Assembly: GCA_025964775.1 (NCBI GenBank)
Contig: JAOPYE010000029.1
Location: 124,001-188,000 of the forward strand
Origin: Marmoricola sp.
Lineage (GTDB): Bacteria > Actinomycetota > Actinomycetes > Propionibacteriales > Nocardioidaceae
Direction of reading: 5' to 3'
DNA length: 64,000 nucleotides
The stretch's first letter is position 1. Each line of letters begins with the position of its first letter. This document shows, in pieces, positions 42,562 through 51,325 of the stretch. The notes below the pieces were generated by a model that made no database searches, was not told the origin of the DNA, and worked only from the letters and a program-made list of their open reading frames with translations. The position numbers were made by a program, and so were the translations under genes.

Positions 42562-43143
42562 TTGCCCGTCCGCCGCACCCTGGCCTCGACGGCTGTCACC
42601 CTCCTCACACCCGGTCTCTTCCTGGGCCTGGTCACCGGATGCGGCGGCTCCTCGAAGCCGGCCGCCGCCCCGCAGCGCAGCGTCTCCCCGACGACGACCG
42701 CGTACCCGACACCGGTCCTCCCCTCGAACATCCAGCTCGAGAGGCCGAAGGCCGCCTCGACGATCAAGGCGACCGCCACCCTGACCGCCGTACCGGGGGC
42801 CAGCCAGCTGGCGGCTCCGGCGAATGCGCCCCGCACGATCGAGGGCTTCCCGGTCCCGCAGGGCGCCAAGGTCACGGATCCGGGCGCGATCGACGACACC
42901 TGGCAGTTCGACATCCCGACCACGGACCTGAACGGCGTCATCGCCTTCTACAAGCGGGTGCTGCCGCTGATGGGCTACACCATCCGCACCGACGTCACCT
43001 ACACACTCGGCAACGATCCGGTGCGGTGGGACATCGTCTTCGACGGCCCGGTCTCGGGCTCGCTGGTGCGCGACCGCCCGGACGGCACGGTCTTCGTCGT
43101 CATCAACCCGCCGGGACAGCCGGCGCTGCCCGGCGACCGGTGA
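42562..43143 (+). CDS. Putative lipoprotein, unknown function
   Basis: The protein is 193 aa from TTG 42562, preceded by AGAGGGG. The signal peptide ends in the lipobox VTGC (residue about 31). A Thr/Pro-rich linker follows, then a compact domain (residues about 90-185) containing LNGVIAFYKRVLPLMGYTIRTDV. No ATG or GTG gives a full signal peptide, so TTG is the best start. I do not recognise the domain. The stop is adjacent to the convergent oxidoreductase stop. Confidence 0.75.
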   Translation: MPVRRTLASTAVTLLTPGLFLGLVTGCGGSSKPAAAPQRSVSPTTTAYPTPVLPSNIQLERPKAASTIKATATLTAVPGASQLAAPANAPRTIEGFPVPQGAKVTDPGAIDDTWQFDIPTTDLNGVIAFYKRVLPLMGYTIRTDVTYTLGNDPVRWDIVFDGPVSGSLVRDRPDGTVFVVINPPGQPALPGDR

Positions 43144-44316
43144 TCAGCGCGGATCGATGACCGTGCAGCGCGTGCCCGAGTAGATCGTCGGCATGCACTG
43201 GTTGCAGTGGATGCAGAGACCGTCGCTGGTCTCGCCACGCTGCATCCTGTTGACCAGGTCGGGCTCTCGCAGCAGGGCCCGCCCCATGGCGACGAACTCG
43301 AACCCCTCCTCCATGGCGCGGTCCATCGTGGCGAGGGTGTTGATGCCGCCGAGCATGATCAGCGGCATCGAGACCGCCTCACGGAAGGCCAGCGCCTTGT
43401 CGCGCAGGAAGGCCTCTTCGAAGTCGTAGCTCTTGAAGAACCGCTTGCCCACAGGCGTCTTCAGGCCCAGACGCACCACCGGCGGCATGTTCGCAGCGAA
43501 CTCCTTGAGGGGCACGTCGCCGCGGAACAGGTACATCGGGTTGAGCAACGAGCTGCCGGCGCTCAGCTCCAGTGCATCGAGGTGCCCGTCGGACTCCAGC
43601 ATCTGGGCGAACTCGAGGCTCTCTGGCATCGAGAACCCGACCGGTGAACCCTCGGTCATCCCGATCTTGGCGGTCACCGCGACGGCGTCGCCGACTTCCT
43701 CGCGGACGACGCGGGCGACGTCGCGGGCGAAGCGCGCCCGGTTGGTCACGGTGCCGCCCCAGCCGTCCTTGCGCCGGTTCTGCCCGGGGGCCAGGAACGA
43801 GCTGAGCAGGTAGCCGTGGGCCATGTGGATCTCGAGCACGTCGAAGCCCGCGTCGACCATGATCCGGGCGGTCCGCACGTAGGCCCTGGTGATCCGGGTG
43901 ATGTCGGCCGCGCTCGCCGACCTGATCATCTGCATGCTCAACGGCGACGGCATCCGGGACGCCGCGAGAGCATGGACCCCGTTGGAACGACCGTTGGCGA
44001 CCGGTCCGGCGTGGCCGAGCTGTCCGGCGATCTTGGCACCGGTCTCGTGGATCGCATCCGTGAGGCGCGCCAGCCCAGGGGCCGACTGGTCGTCGACCAC
44101 GATGACGTCCTTCTCGGTACGACCCTCCGGCGCGACGGCGAGGTAGGCGACCGTGGTCAGTCCGACCCCTCCGCGCGCGGGAGCCAGGTGGTAGTCGATC
44201 AGCGCGTCGGTGACCTGCCCGTCCGGCGTACGACCTTCGAAGGTCGCCGCCTTGACGACCCGGTTGCGCACCGTGACCGGGCCGAGCTGAGCCGGGGAGA
44301 AGACGTTGTTCACCAC
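43144..44316 (-). CDS. NADH:flavin oxidoreductase (old yellow enzyme family)
   Basis: The protein is 390 aa from GTG 44316; the adjacent GTG at 44313 is equally possible. The FMN-dependent TIM barrel has GQLGHAGPVAN, FDVLEIHMAHGYLLSSFLAPGQNRRKDGWGG and the C-terminal phosphate-binding GFEFVAMGRALLREPDL. C-terminal cysteines (CIHCNQCM) could bind an Fe-S cluster, but the FAD/NAD domain of the longer relatives is missing. It reduces activated double bonds. A 28-bp operator palindrome lies against the start codon. Confidence 0.9.
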   Translation of the reverse strand: MVNNVFSPAQLGPVTVRNRVVKAATFEGRTPDGQVTDALIDYHLAPARGGVGLTTVAYLAVAPEGRTEKDVIVVDDQSAPGLARLTDAIHETGAKIAGQLGHAGPVANGRSNGVHALAASRMPSPLSMQMIRSASAADITRITRAYVRTARIMVDAGFDVLEIHMAHGYLLSSFLAPGQNRRKDGWGGTVTNRARFARDVARVVREEVGDAVAVTAKIGMTEGSPVGFSMPESLEFAQMLESDGHLDALELSAGSSLLNPMYLFRGDVPLKEFAANMPPVVRLGLKTPVGKRFFKSYDFEEAFLRDKALAFREAVSMPLIMLGGINTLATMDRAMEEGFEFVAMGRALLREPDLVNRMQRGETSDGLCIHCNQCMPTIYSGTRCTVIDPR

Positions 44317-44317
44317 G

Positions 44318-44345
44318 CTGAAACTGTAACGCGTTTCAGTTTCAG
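44318..44345. promoter_or_regulatory. 28-bp operator palindrome, KstR-like core
   Basis: Thirteen of 14 base pairs between the two half-sites are complementary: arms CTGAAACTG and CAGTTTCAG around a central AACGCGTT. The core at 44325-44338 (TGTAACGCGTTTCA) fits the KstR consensus TnnAACnnGTTnnA. It is 1 bp upstream of the GTG of the flavin oxidoreductase, where a bound TetR-type repressor would block transcription. Confidence 0.75.
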
Positions 44346-44474
44346 CCCGCGGGTACCCGACGTCGCGATCGCCACGGCCGCACATTCGGAGATCACGCTG
44401 CCGATGTATCTCACCTGCGTCACAAATCTAGCCAGCACTACGCATCTGCGGTGTCGTCATGATGGGATGGTCCG

Positions 44475-45257
44475 GTGACCCCCTCCCGACGTTTCCGCGC
44501 CCTGTCCGTCCTCGCCGTCACAGCGATCGCCGGGGCTCTCCTCGCGGGGTGCGGATCCGGTACCAAGGCCCCGTCCGCGAAGCCCGTGACCCTGACCGTG
44601 TTCGCCGCGTCGTCCCTCACCGGCACGTTCACCGACCTGGGCAAGAAGTTCGAGGCGACCCATCCCGGCGTGACGGTGTCCTTCGACTTCGGTGGATCCT
44701 CGGACCTCGTCGCGCAGATCCAGCAGGGCGCGCCGGCCGATGTCTTCGCGTCGGCGGACGAATCGAACATGGGCAAGCTTGCCGGCGACCACCTGCAGGC
44801 CGAAACGCCCCAGGACTTTGCGTCGAACACCCTCGAGATCGTGACTCCGCCGAACAACCCGGCGCACATCTCCTCGTTCGCGGACCTGGCGCACCCGGGG
44901 ATCAACCTGGTGATCTGTGCGCCGGAGGTGCCGTGCGGGGCCGCAGCCAAGAAGGTGGCTGCTGCCGCCGGCGTCCCTCTGAAGCCCGTGAGTGAGGAGC
45001 AGTCGGTCAAGGACGTCCTGGCCAAGGTCACGTCCGGCGACGCCATGGCTGGCCTGGTGTACGTGACGGACGTCAAGGCCGCCGGTGCCACGGTCCACGG
45101 AGTCGTCTTCCCGCAAGCGTCGTCGGCTGTGAACACCTACCCGATCGTGACGATCACGGGCAGCAAGAACGCGGCGCTCGCGCGGGAGTTCATGACCCTG
45201 GTCCTGGGTGCCACCGGGCAGACGGTTCTGGCGGACGCCAGATTCGCCAAGCCCTGA
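44475..45257 (+). CDS. modA: Molybdate ABC transporter substrate-binding lipoprotein ModA
   Basis: The protein is 260 aa from GTG 44475. The signal peptide ends in the lipobox LAGC (residue about 26). The periplasmic-binding-protein fold has the oxyanion-binding starts [10 protein letters not shown] and [24 protein letters not shown] and the late [12 protein letters not shown], all typical of ModA. It captures molybdate (or tungstate) outside the cell. It overlaps modB by 1 nt. I see no ModE-type site in the 130 bp upstream. Confidence 0.95.
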   Translation: MTPSRRFRALSVLAVTAIAGALLAGCGSGTKAPSAKPVTLTVFAASSLTGTFTDLGKKFEATHPGVTVSFDFGGSSDLVAQIQQGAPADVFASADESNMGKLAGDHLQAETPQDFASNTLEIVTPPNNPAHISSFADLAHPGINLVICAPEVPCGAAAKKVAAAAGVPLKPVSEEQSVKDVLAKVTSGDAMAGLVYVTDVKAAGATVHGVVFPQASSAVNTYPIVTITGSKNAALAREFMTLVLGATGQTVLADARFAKP

Positions 45258-46045
45258 TGACCCGCCAGCGGGCGGCCGCGATCCCGCGCTGGATCTACCT
45301 CCCGGCGGCCCTGGGCGCGACCTTCGTCCTGCTGCCCCTGATCGCGATCTTCACGAAGGTCGACTGGCCCCACTTCGCTGCCCTGATCTCCTCCGACTCG
45401 TCCCGTGCGGCGCTGGTCCTGAGCCTGAAGACGTCGGGCGCGAGCACGGTCCTGTGCGTGCTCCTCGGCGTGCCGATGGCCACGGTCCTCGCCCGCACGA
45501 GCTTCGCGGGGCAGAGCCTGCTGCGGTCCCTCGTCCTGCTCCCGCTGGTCCTTCCGCCCGTCGTCGGTGGACTCGCACTGCTCTACACGTTCGGTCGCAA
45601 CGGCCTGCTCGGGCACACCCTGGCGGTCCTCGACATCCGTGTCGCGTTCTCGACGATCGCGGTGATCATGGCCCAGACGTTCGTAGCCCTGCCGTTCCTG
45701 GTCCTGAGCCTCGAAGGCGCGCTGCGCACAGGAGGACAGCGCTACGAGATCGTCGCCGCGTCTCTCGGTGCGAAGCCGACGACCGTGTTCCGGCGCATCA
45801 CCCTGCCGCTGGTGATGCCCGGCCTCCTGGCCGGGGCGGTGCTGTCCTTCGCGCGGGCCCTGGGTGAGTTCGGCGCGACGATCACCTTCGCCGGCAGCCT
45901 CCAGGGAGTCACCCGCACGCTGCCGCTCGAGATCTACCTCCAGCGCGAGGGCGACCCGGACGCCGCGGTCGCTCTCGCCCTGGTCCTGGTGGTGGTCGCC
46001 GTGATCATCATCGCGATCGCACGTCCGGAACGAGCAGGTCGATGA
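45257..46045 (+). CDS. modB: Molybdate ABC transporter permease ModB
   Basis: The 262-aa protein has about six membrane helices and the ABC-permease EAA loop ([30 protein letters not shown]). [28 protein letters not shown] is the ModB/CysT signature. It forms the membrane channel with ModC. The start overlaps the modA stop and the stop overlaps the modC start (ATGA). Confidence 0.95.
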   Translation: MTRQRAAAIPRWIYLPAALGATFVLLPLIAIFTKVDWPHFAALISSDSSRAALVLSLKTSGASTVLCVLLGVPMATVLARTSFAGQSLLRSLVLLPLVLPPVVGGLALLYTFGRNGLLGHTLAVLDIRVAFSTIAVIMAQTFVALPFLVLSLEGALRTGGQRYEIVAASLGAKPTTVFRRITLPLVMPGLLAGAVLSFARALGEFGATITFAGSLQGVTRTLPLEIYLQREGDPDAAVALALVLVVVAVIIIAIARPERAGR

Positions 46046-47094
46046 GCTTCGAGTTCGCAGCGAGGCTGCTCGATCGGCGCCTGGACGTGCAGTTCGGCGT
46101 CCCGGACGGTGAGACCGTCGCGCTCCTCGGCGAGAACGGAGCCGGCAAGTCGACCGTGCTGGCGATCGCGGCCGGACACCTCGTCCCGGATACCGGCCAG
46201 GTGTCGCTCGACGGCCGGGTCCTCCTCCGGGTCGGCGGCGCCAACCGTGTCGACGTACCGCCGCACGATCGGGAGATCGCCCTGCTGTCGCAGGACCCGC
46301 TCCTGTTTCCCCACCTGAGCGTGCGCGACAACGTCGCCTTCGGCCCCCGCAGCCGCGGCCGCTCGCGCCGCACGGCGTTGACGGAGGCGGATCGGTGGCT
46401 CGCCGAGGTCGACGCGGCCGAGTTCGCGGCACGCAAGCCCTCGGCGCTCTCGGGCGGTGAGGCCCAGCGGGTGGCCGTCGCGCGAGCCATGGCTGCCGAT
46501 CCGCGACTGCTGCTGCTCGACGAGCCGATGGCTGCCGTCGACGTCAGCGTCGCTCCGGTACTTCGACAGGCACTCCGCCGGGTGCTCTCGGGACGCACGG
46601 CGGTGCTCGTGACCCACGATCCGCTGGATGCCTTGCTGCTCGCCGACCGGGTGGTCGTGCTCGATCACGGGCAGGTCGTCGAAGAAGGCCCGACACGCGA
46701 GGTGCTGGCACGACCACGCAGTGCCTTCGCGGCCGACCTCGCCGGCCTGAACCTGCTCAGCGGGACCTGGTCGGGAGCACACCTCCGGCTGGCGGACGGG
46801 ACCACGGTGACCGGACTGGTCACCGGACCGGGGCCCGAGGCGGGTGGTCAGGCCGTCGCCACCTTCCGGCCCGGGTCGGTTGCCGTCTACCGCGACGCGC
46901 CCGCCGGCAGCCCGCGCAACAGCTTCACGACACGCATCACCGCTCTGGACCCGCTCGGCGATCTGATCCGCGTGCGCTCGAAGCACCTGAGCGCCCACAT
47001 CACCACGCAGGCCGCCGCAGACCTCGACCTCGTCCCGGGCATGCAGGTGAGCTTCAGCGTGAAGGCGACCGAGGTGTCCGTCTATCGCCTGTGA
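46042..47094 (+). CDS. modC: Molybdate ABC transporter ATP-binding protein ModC
   Basis: The 350-aa protein has Walker [10 protein letters not shown] (about 29-37), the signature [14 protein letters not shown], Walker [13 protein letters not shown] and the H-loop VLVTHD. The C-terminal domain (about 230-350) resembles a single TOBE/MOP-type domain ([25 protein letters not shown]). It energises molybdate import with ModA and ModB. Confidence 0.94.
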   Translation: MSFEFAARLLDRRLDVQFGVPDGETVALLGENGAGKSTVLAIAAGHLVPDTGQVSLDGRVLLRVGGANRVDVPPHDREIALLSQDPLLFPHLSVRDNVAFGPRSRGRSRRTALTEADRWLAEVDAAEFAARKPSALSGGEAQRVAVARAMAADPRLLLLDEPMAAVDVSVAPVLRQALRRVLSGRTAVLVTHDPLDALLLADRVVVLDHGQVVEEGPTREVLARPRSAFAADLAGLNLLSGTWSGAHLRLADGTTVTGLVTGPGPEAGGQAVATFRPGSVAVYRDAPAGSPRNSFTTRITALDPLGDLIRVRSKHLSAHITTQAAADLDLVPGMQVSFSVKATEVSVYRL

Positions 47095-47122
47095 GGGCAC
47101 GCGAGCCCGAAGTCGCGCGGTC

Positions 47123-47545
47123 ATGCGCCATGCTTCTCGGGTGAAGTCCGCCCCTCTCGCCCTGGCCGTCGTCCTCGCCCTCACCGTCGCCGGTTGCGGC
47201 GGGACGGCTGCGAGCACGACTCCGCCCACGCCGACGAACTCGCTGCTCCCGTCGATCAAGGTCGCGACGCTGTCAGGTCGGTTGATCGCGGTCGGCGGGC
47301 CCGTCGCCTCGGACGCCCCGCTCGCCGGAACCATCACCATCACCGGACCCGGTGGATCGGTGGTGCATGCCGCCGTCAGCCGCACCGGCGCGTTCCAGAT
47401 CCAACTCTCGCCCGGGACCTACCGGCTGAGTGGCCGCAGCCCGCAGTTCGGCGGCGGCACCACCGACTGCCACACAGCGACGCCAACGACCATCCTGGTC
47501 GCGGACCGGACGGTCACCGCGGACATCCTCTGCCAGCGCCGCTGA
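47123..47545 (+). CDS. Putative lipoprotein with a carboxypeptidase-regulatory-like fold
   Basis: The 140-aa protein has a signal peptide ending in the lipobox VAGC (residue about 25), then a short beta-sandwich (LAGTITITGPGG followed by TGAFQIQLSPGTYRLSGRSPQ), the pattern of carboxypeptidase-regulatory-like domains. ATG 47123 or GTG 47141 could start it; both give a working signal peptide. It lies 28 nt after modC, so co-transcription is possible, but a role in molybdate uptake is not indicated. Confidence 0.72.
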   Translation: MRHASRVKSAPLALAVVLALTVAGCGGTAASTTPPTPTNSLLPSIKVATLSGRLIAVGGPVASDAPLAGTITITGPGGSVVHAAVSRTGAFQIQLSPGTYRLSGRSPQFGGGTTDCHTATPTTILVADRTVTADILCQRR

Positions 47546-47552
47546 AGGCGCT
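47535..47552. terminator. Short hairpin between convergent genes
   Basis: AGCGCC (47535-47540) pairs with GGCGCT (47547-47552) around a 6-nt loop that contains the stop codon of the lipoprotein gene, directly before the stop of the convergent thioesterase gene. The stem is short; a bidirectional terminator is likely but weak. Confidence 0.4.
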
Positions 47553-48179
47553 CTACTCGGACCAGATCGGCACGATGAAGACGCCCTCGGCCTCGACGGC
47601 CACGCCCTGGTCACCCTCGATCTCGGCGGTCACGAAGACCTTGCGGCCCTCCTCGCCCGCGACCCGTCCGTTGAGCACTACCCGTCCGAGCGGCAACGGA
47701 TTGCGGTAGCGCAGGGTGAGCGTTCCGGTGAACGTCACCTTGCTCATCCGGCTGGCCGTGACCCCCATCAGGTGGTCGAGCAGCAGGGCGCTGACTCCCC
47801 CGTGCACCATCCCCGGCGGTCCCTCGTACGCCGCACCGAGGTGCACCTCGGCGTGGGTGTCGCCGTTCTCGGCGCTGTGGACCACCATCGGCGGGGCGAC
47901 CGCGTTGCGCAGGCCGATCGCGGCATTGCCCCAGGTCCAGCTCCGGCCGGACTCGTTGTAGTGCACCCCGGACGCACCGTCGATCTGGTTGACCCGGAGC
48001 GAAGCGGTCAGGGCCTCGATCGTCGCGACCGCAGCGGCCACCTCGTCGTCACCGGCGGTCGTGCGGATCGCCGCGTCGACGAGCTCACGCAGCGACGAGC
48101 CGAGCGGGCGGTAGCGCGCCTCGAGGGCGTCGACCTCGGCATCCGACAGATCCACGAACCGGAACAGCTCGGAGTTCAT
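47553..48179 (-). CDS. PaaI-type hotdog thioesterase
   Basis: The 208-aa protein has a C-terminal single hotdog domain (about 95-205) with GPPGMVHGGVSALLLDHLMGVTASRM, the classic PaaI/4HBT motif with catalytic Asp/Glu region. The N-terminal 90 residues are helical. It overlaps the upstream flavin oxidoreductase by 4 nt (ATGA) and is the last gene of a three-gene operon (50128 gene, 48176 gene, this one). It probably hydrolyses an acyl-CoA made in that pathway. Confidence 0.88.
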   Translation of the reverse strand: MNSELFRFVDLSDAEVDALEARYRPLGSSLRELVDAAIRTTAGDDEVAAAVATIEALTASLRVNQIDGASGVHYNESGRSWTWGNAAIGLRNAVAPPMVVHSAENGDTHAEVHLGAAYEGPPGMVHGGVSALLLDHLMGVTASRMSKVTFTGTLTLRYRNPLPLGRVVLNGRVAGEEGRKVFVTAEIEGDQGVAVEAEGVFIVPIWSE

Positions 48180-50131
48180 GAGGCCCCTTCCAGTCGGGCC
48201 ACCACGCCGGCGGCGTCGTGGGTTGCCTTGCGGATCAGCCCCAGCCCCGTGGCATCGCCGATCACCTCGACGACGGCGCCCGGGAGTCGAGCGACCAGGT
48301 CGTCGTACAGGGTCAGGTCGGCGACCGGGATCCCCGCGAGCACCACCGAGTCCGCCGGCAAGATCCGCGAGGTGCCGCCGTACGGCGTGAAGACGATGCC
48401 GTCGACGGTGGCCCGTTCGACCTCGGCACCCACGTGCACAGTGACGCCGAGACGATCCAGGCGGTTCATCTCCTCGGTCTTGCGCTTCCAGCCGACCTCG
48501 GGCGCGAGCTCCCTGCCGGGCTCGACGACGCTCACGAGATGCCCGCGCTCGGCGAGGTACTGGGCGAACGCGATCCCGGCGAGGTCACCGCCCAGGACGA
48601 TCACCCGGTTGCCCAGGGAACTCGTCCCGTCGGCAAGCAGCTCGCGGACGGTCGCGAGACTGTCGGTCCCCTCGATCGCAGGCAGCTCGAACCGGGCTCC
48701 GGTCGCGACGATGACCACGTCGGGCCCGAGCGCCGCTATCTCGGCAACACTCGCGCGCCGACCCAGCCGGAGGTCGATGTCGGCGTCGCCGATCTCGGCC
48801 CGCAGGTAGTCCAGGAACGGCGCGTTGTCGGGGTGGACCTGGGCGGCGAGTCGCAGTGAGCCCCCGAGCTCGTCCTGCGCCTCCAGCAGGGTGACGCGAT
48901 GCCCGGCCGACGCGGCGAGACGGGCGGCTTCGAGGCCACCGGGCCCACCGCCGACCACGACGACCTTCCGCACCGATCGCGTCGGGCCGAGCGAGAACCC
49001 GGCCTCGGAGCCCGTCTGCGGGTTGACGGCACAGTCGACCGAGAACCGCTGTTCGAGGGAGTCGATGCAGTTCTCGCAGGAGATGCACCGACGGACCCGC
49101 GCGCCGCTGCGCAGCTTGTTCGGCAGCTCGGGGTCGGCGAGCAGTGGGCGTCCCATCGCGATGAAGTCCGCGCGTCCTTGGGCGAGCACCTGCTCGGCGC
49201 GCACCGGATCGTGCAGCCGGCCCACCGCGATCACCGGCACGTCGACTGTCTGCCGGACCGCGGCAGCCGCCCCGACGTTCAGGCCGTCGCCGTCGTCGGA
49301 CCCGTTCACCATCTGCGTGACCAGCCGATCGATCACGCCGCCGCTGACGTGGAACGCGTCCACCCCGGCCGCGACCAGCGTCGGTGCGACCTGCGCTGTC
49401 TCGTAGATCGGTCGGCCTCCGGCAACGCGCTCGAACCCGGAGACCCGCAGGGTGATCGGGAAGTCGGTGCCGACCTCGGAGCGGATCGCGGCGAGCGCTT
49501 CCAGGACGACGCGCAACCTCCCGGGGACGGTGTCGCCGCGATAGTCATCGGTACGCCGGTTGCGCTGGGGGGCGAGGAACGAGCCGAGCATCATGTAGCC
49601 GTGCGCGGCGTGCAGCTCGATGCCGTCGTACCCGGCCTCGCGGGCGCGTCGCACTGCCGCCTTGTAGAGATCCATGACGTCGGCCAGCTGGGCGAGCGTG
49701 ATCTCCTCCGAGGGCCGCCCGGTCAGGTACGAGCCGATCACCGAAGGTCCGAGCGAGGTGACTCCGTGCATCTCGGGACCAAGTCCGTCCGGACCGGCGT
49801 GCACGATCTGCGGCTGGATCCTGGCGCCGTGCTCGTGCACCGCCTCGACCAGGGCGCGATGGGCCGGCACCGACTCGTCCGTGCCCAGGTGCAGGCCGCC
49901 GGGCGTCTCGGGATGCCGGTGGTCGATGCCGGTCGCGCCGACCGTGATCAGGCCGACGCCGCCGGCAGCACGCGCTGCGAAGTACGCGACCGTCCGCGGT
50001 GACGGCAGCCCTTCGGGCGTCCCGTACATCGTCTCCATCGGAGACATCACGATCCGGTTCCGCACCTCCATCGAGCCGATCCGGCCCGGGGTCAGCAGCT
50101 TCTCGAAGGACCCGGCCGGGAAGTCGTTCAT
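48176..50131 (-). CDS. Two-domain FMN/FAD oxidoreductase (2,4-dienoyl-CoA reductase type)
   Basis: The protein is 651 aa from ATG 50131. Residues 1-350 are an old-yellow-enzyme FMN barrel (GIELHAAHGYMMLGSFLAPQRNRRTDDYRGD). A 4Fe-4S ligand set CISCENCIDS-x8-DCAVNP follows, then an FAD/NAD(P)H domain (VVVVGGGPGGLEAARLAASAGHRVTLLE). This is the layout of 2,4-dienoyl-CoA reductase and bile-acid/steroid flavin reductases. It is coupled to the gene upstream (ATGA) and the thioesterase downstream. The actual substrate is not evident. Confidence 0.92.
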   Translation of the reverse strand: MNDFPAGSFEKLLTPGRIGSMEVRNRIVMSPMETMYGTPEGLPSPRTVAYFAARAAGGVGLITVGATGIDHRHPETPGGLHLGTDESVPAHRALVEAVHEHGARIQPQIVHAGPDGLGPEMHGVTSLGPSVIGSYLTGRPSEEITLAQLADVMDLYKAAVRRAREAGYDGIELHAAHGYMMLGSFLAPQRNRRTDDYRGDTVPGRLRVVLEALAAIRSEVGTDFPITLRVSGFERVAGGRPIYETAQVAPTLVAAGVDAFHVSGGVIDRLVTQMVNGSDDGDGLNVGAAAAVRQTVDVPVIAVGRLHDPVRAEQVLAQGRADFIAMGRPLLADPELPNKLRSGARVRRCISCENCIDSLEQRFSVDCAVNPQTGSEAGFSLGPTRSVRKVVVVGGGPGGLEAARLAASAGHRVTLLEAQDELGGSLRLAAQVHPDNAPFLDYLRAEIGDADIDLRLGRRASVAEIAALGPDVVIVATGARFELPAIEGTDSLATVRELLADGTSSLGNRVIVLGGDLAGIAFAQYLAERGHLVSVVEPGRELAPEVGWKRKTEEMNRLDRLGVTVHVGAEVERATVDGIVFTPYGGTSRILPADSVVLAGIPVADLTLYDDLVARLPGAVVEVIGDATGLGLIRKATHDAAGVVARLEGAS

Positions 50132-51237
50132 CCGACCGACGCGAAGCGGCCGGCGAACGCGCGCAGCGGGAGGTCCGCGCTCGTGATGCACCCCGGGCGA
50201 GCCTCGACGACGGCGCGGATGGAGTTCAGCGCCGGCATCCCGGTGACGGTCATCCCGATCGCGGCGAACGCCTCGACGCTGGAGAAGTCCGTGCCGGGCT
50301 TGGGCAGGATCATGTGCTTGGACAGGATCACCGGGTCGCCGTCGATACGGGTGAGGTAGCAGCCCTGGACGTCCCACCTCGGTTCGGTCTTCGGTGTCAT
50401 CTGCCACTCGAGGCCGAGCACGACGCGCGGTGTGCCACCGACCTTGCCGACGTACCGGAACGCTGCCCCGCCGACGCTGCCCCGGGGCAGCCGGAACCAG
50501 CCGAGGTCGACGTCCTCGGTGCACGCGCCGAGCTCGCACTCGAAATCGACGGTGTCGAGCTCGAGCCCGAGCGCGTCGGCCATCAGATGGACCCCGTCTC
50601 CGAACACGCGGGTGCCGAGCTCGAGCTTGCGCATCTGTTCGGGGTCGTCCGCCGGTGCACCGAAGCCGCAGTTGATCCAGGTGTCGACCGAGTGGTGGCA
50701 GGAGACGTCGACGGATTCGATGCAGGTCACCTTCTCGATGTCGGCGACGTCGCAGCTGTGCACGATGCTCAGGATCTGCGCGAGGCCGGGATTCATGCCG
50801 GTGCCGTAGAACGTCGACCCTCCACGCTGGCAGGCCGCTTCGAGGACCTCGGTCGGGACCCGACCGTCGGGAAGCGGATGGTTCGCATCGCGGTGGTGCC
50901 CGGTGACCTGGTCAGCGGTGGTGACGATGTTGATGCCGGCCTCGAGGACGCGCTCGTAGAGCTCGAAGTCCGGCCACACCCCGTGGAAGGTGACGCAGTC
51001 GGGAGCCGCGGCGAGGATGTCGTCGATCGTGCCGGTCGCGATCACGCCGATCGGCTCCAGCCCCGCGATCTCGCCGGCGTCCCGTCCGATCTTCTCCGGG
51101 GTATAGCAGTGCAGACCCACCAGCTCGAGGTCCGGGTGTCGCTGGATCCGGCCGATCATCTCCGCACCGACGTTGCCGGTGGCGACCTGGAACAACCGGA
51201 CGGGGCGGTTCGACGTGGTGGGGTACGGGTCGGGCAT
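50128..51237 (-). CDS. Dihydrodipicolinate-reductase-like NAD(P)-dependent protein
   Basis: The protein is 369 aa from ATG 51237. It has an N-terminal Rossmann domain (LFQVATGNVGAEMIGRIQRHPDLELVGL) and a C-terminal substrate domain with GTGMNPGLAQILSI. It belongs to the large actinobacterial group named after DapB or DAP dehydrogenase. That group clusters with steroid or aromatic catabolism, so a lysine role is unlikely. ATG 51282 would add 15 residues but lies inside the operator palindrome, so 51237 is preferred. It is the first gene of the operon with the flavin oxidoreductase and thioesterase. Confidence 0.82.
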   Translation of the reverse strand: MPDPYPTTSNRPVRLFQVATGNVGAEMIGRIQRHPDLELVGLHCYTPEKIGRDAGEIAGLEPIGVIATGTIDDILAAAPDCVTFHGVWPDFELYERVLEAGINIVTTADQVTGHHRDANHPLPDGRVPTEVLEAACQRGGSTFYGTGMNPGLAQILSIVHSCDVADIEKVTCIESVDVSCHHSVDTWINCGFGAPADDPEQMRKLELGTRVFGDGVHLMADALGLELDTVDFECELGACTEDVDLGWFRLPRGSVGGAAFRYVGKVGGTPRVVLGLEWQMTPKTEPRWDVQGCYLTRIDGDPVILSKHMILPKPGTDFSSVEAFAAIGMTVTGMPALNSIRAVVEARPGCITSADLPLRAFAGRFASVG

Positions 51238-51275
51238 GCGCTGAGGCTCGCACACCCGGGCACCGGCTTCAAGAC

Positions 51276-51299
51276 TTTTCATAGAGGGTTCTGTGAAAA
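51276..51299. promoter_or_regulatory. 24-bp operator palindrome between divergent oxidoreductase genes
   Basis: TTTTCA (51276-51281) and TGAAAA (51294-51299) are perfect inverted arms, with inner AGA/TCT also pairing, so 9 of 12 pairs match. It overlaps the presumed minus-strand -10 region and lies 26 bp before the LLM gene, so one regulator could control both. Confidence 0.62.
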
Positions 51300-51313
51300 T
51301 CCCCGCTCGGCCC

Positions 51314-51319
51314 TAGAGT
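51314..51319 (+). promoter_or_regulatory. -10 box for a leaderless LLM oxidoreductase mRNA
   Basis: TAGAGT ends 6 nt before the GTG at 51326, the usual spacing for leaderless transcripts in actinobacteria. Confidence 0.5.
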
Positions 51320-51325
51320 GACGCC

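Noticed and set aside
50128..51237. True lysine-pathway dapB
   Set aside because: The length (369 aa) and C-terminal domain do not match DapB (about 245 aa), and the neighbours are catabolic.
51238..51282. ATG 51282 as the start of the DapB-like gene
   Set aside because: The codon lies within the TTTTCA/TGAAAA operator palindrome and the extra residues look non-conserved; not fully excluded.
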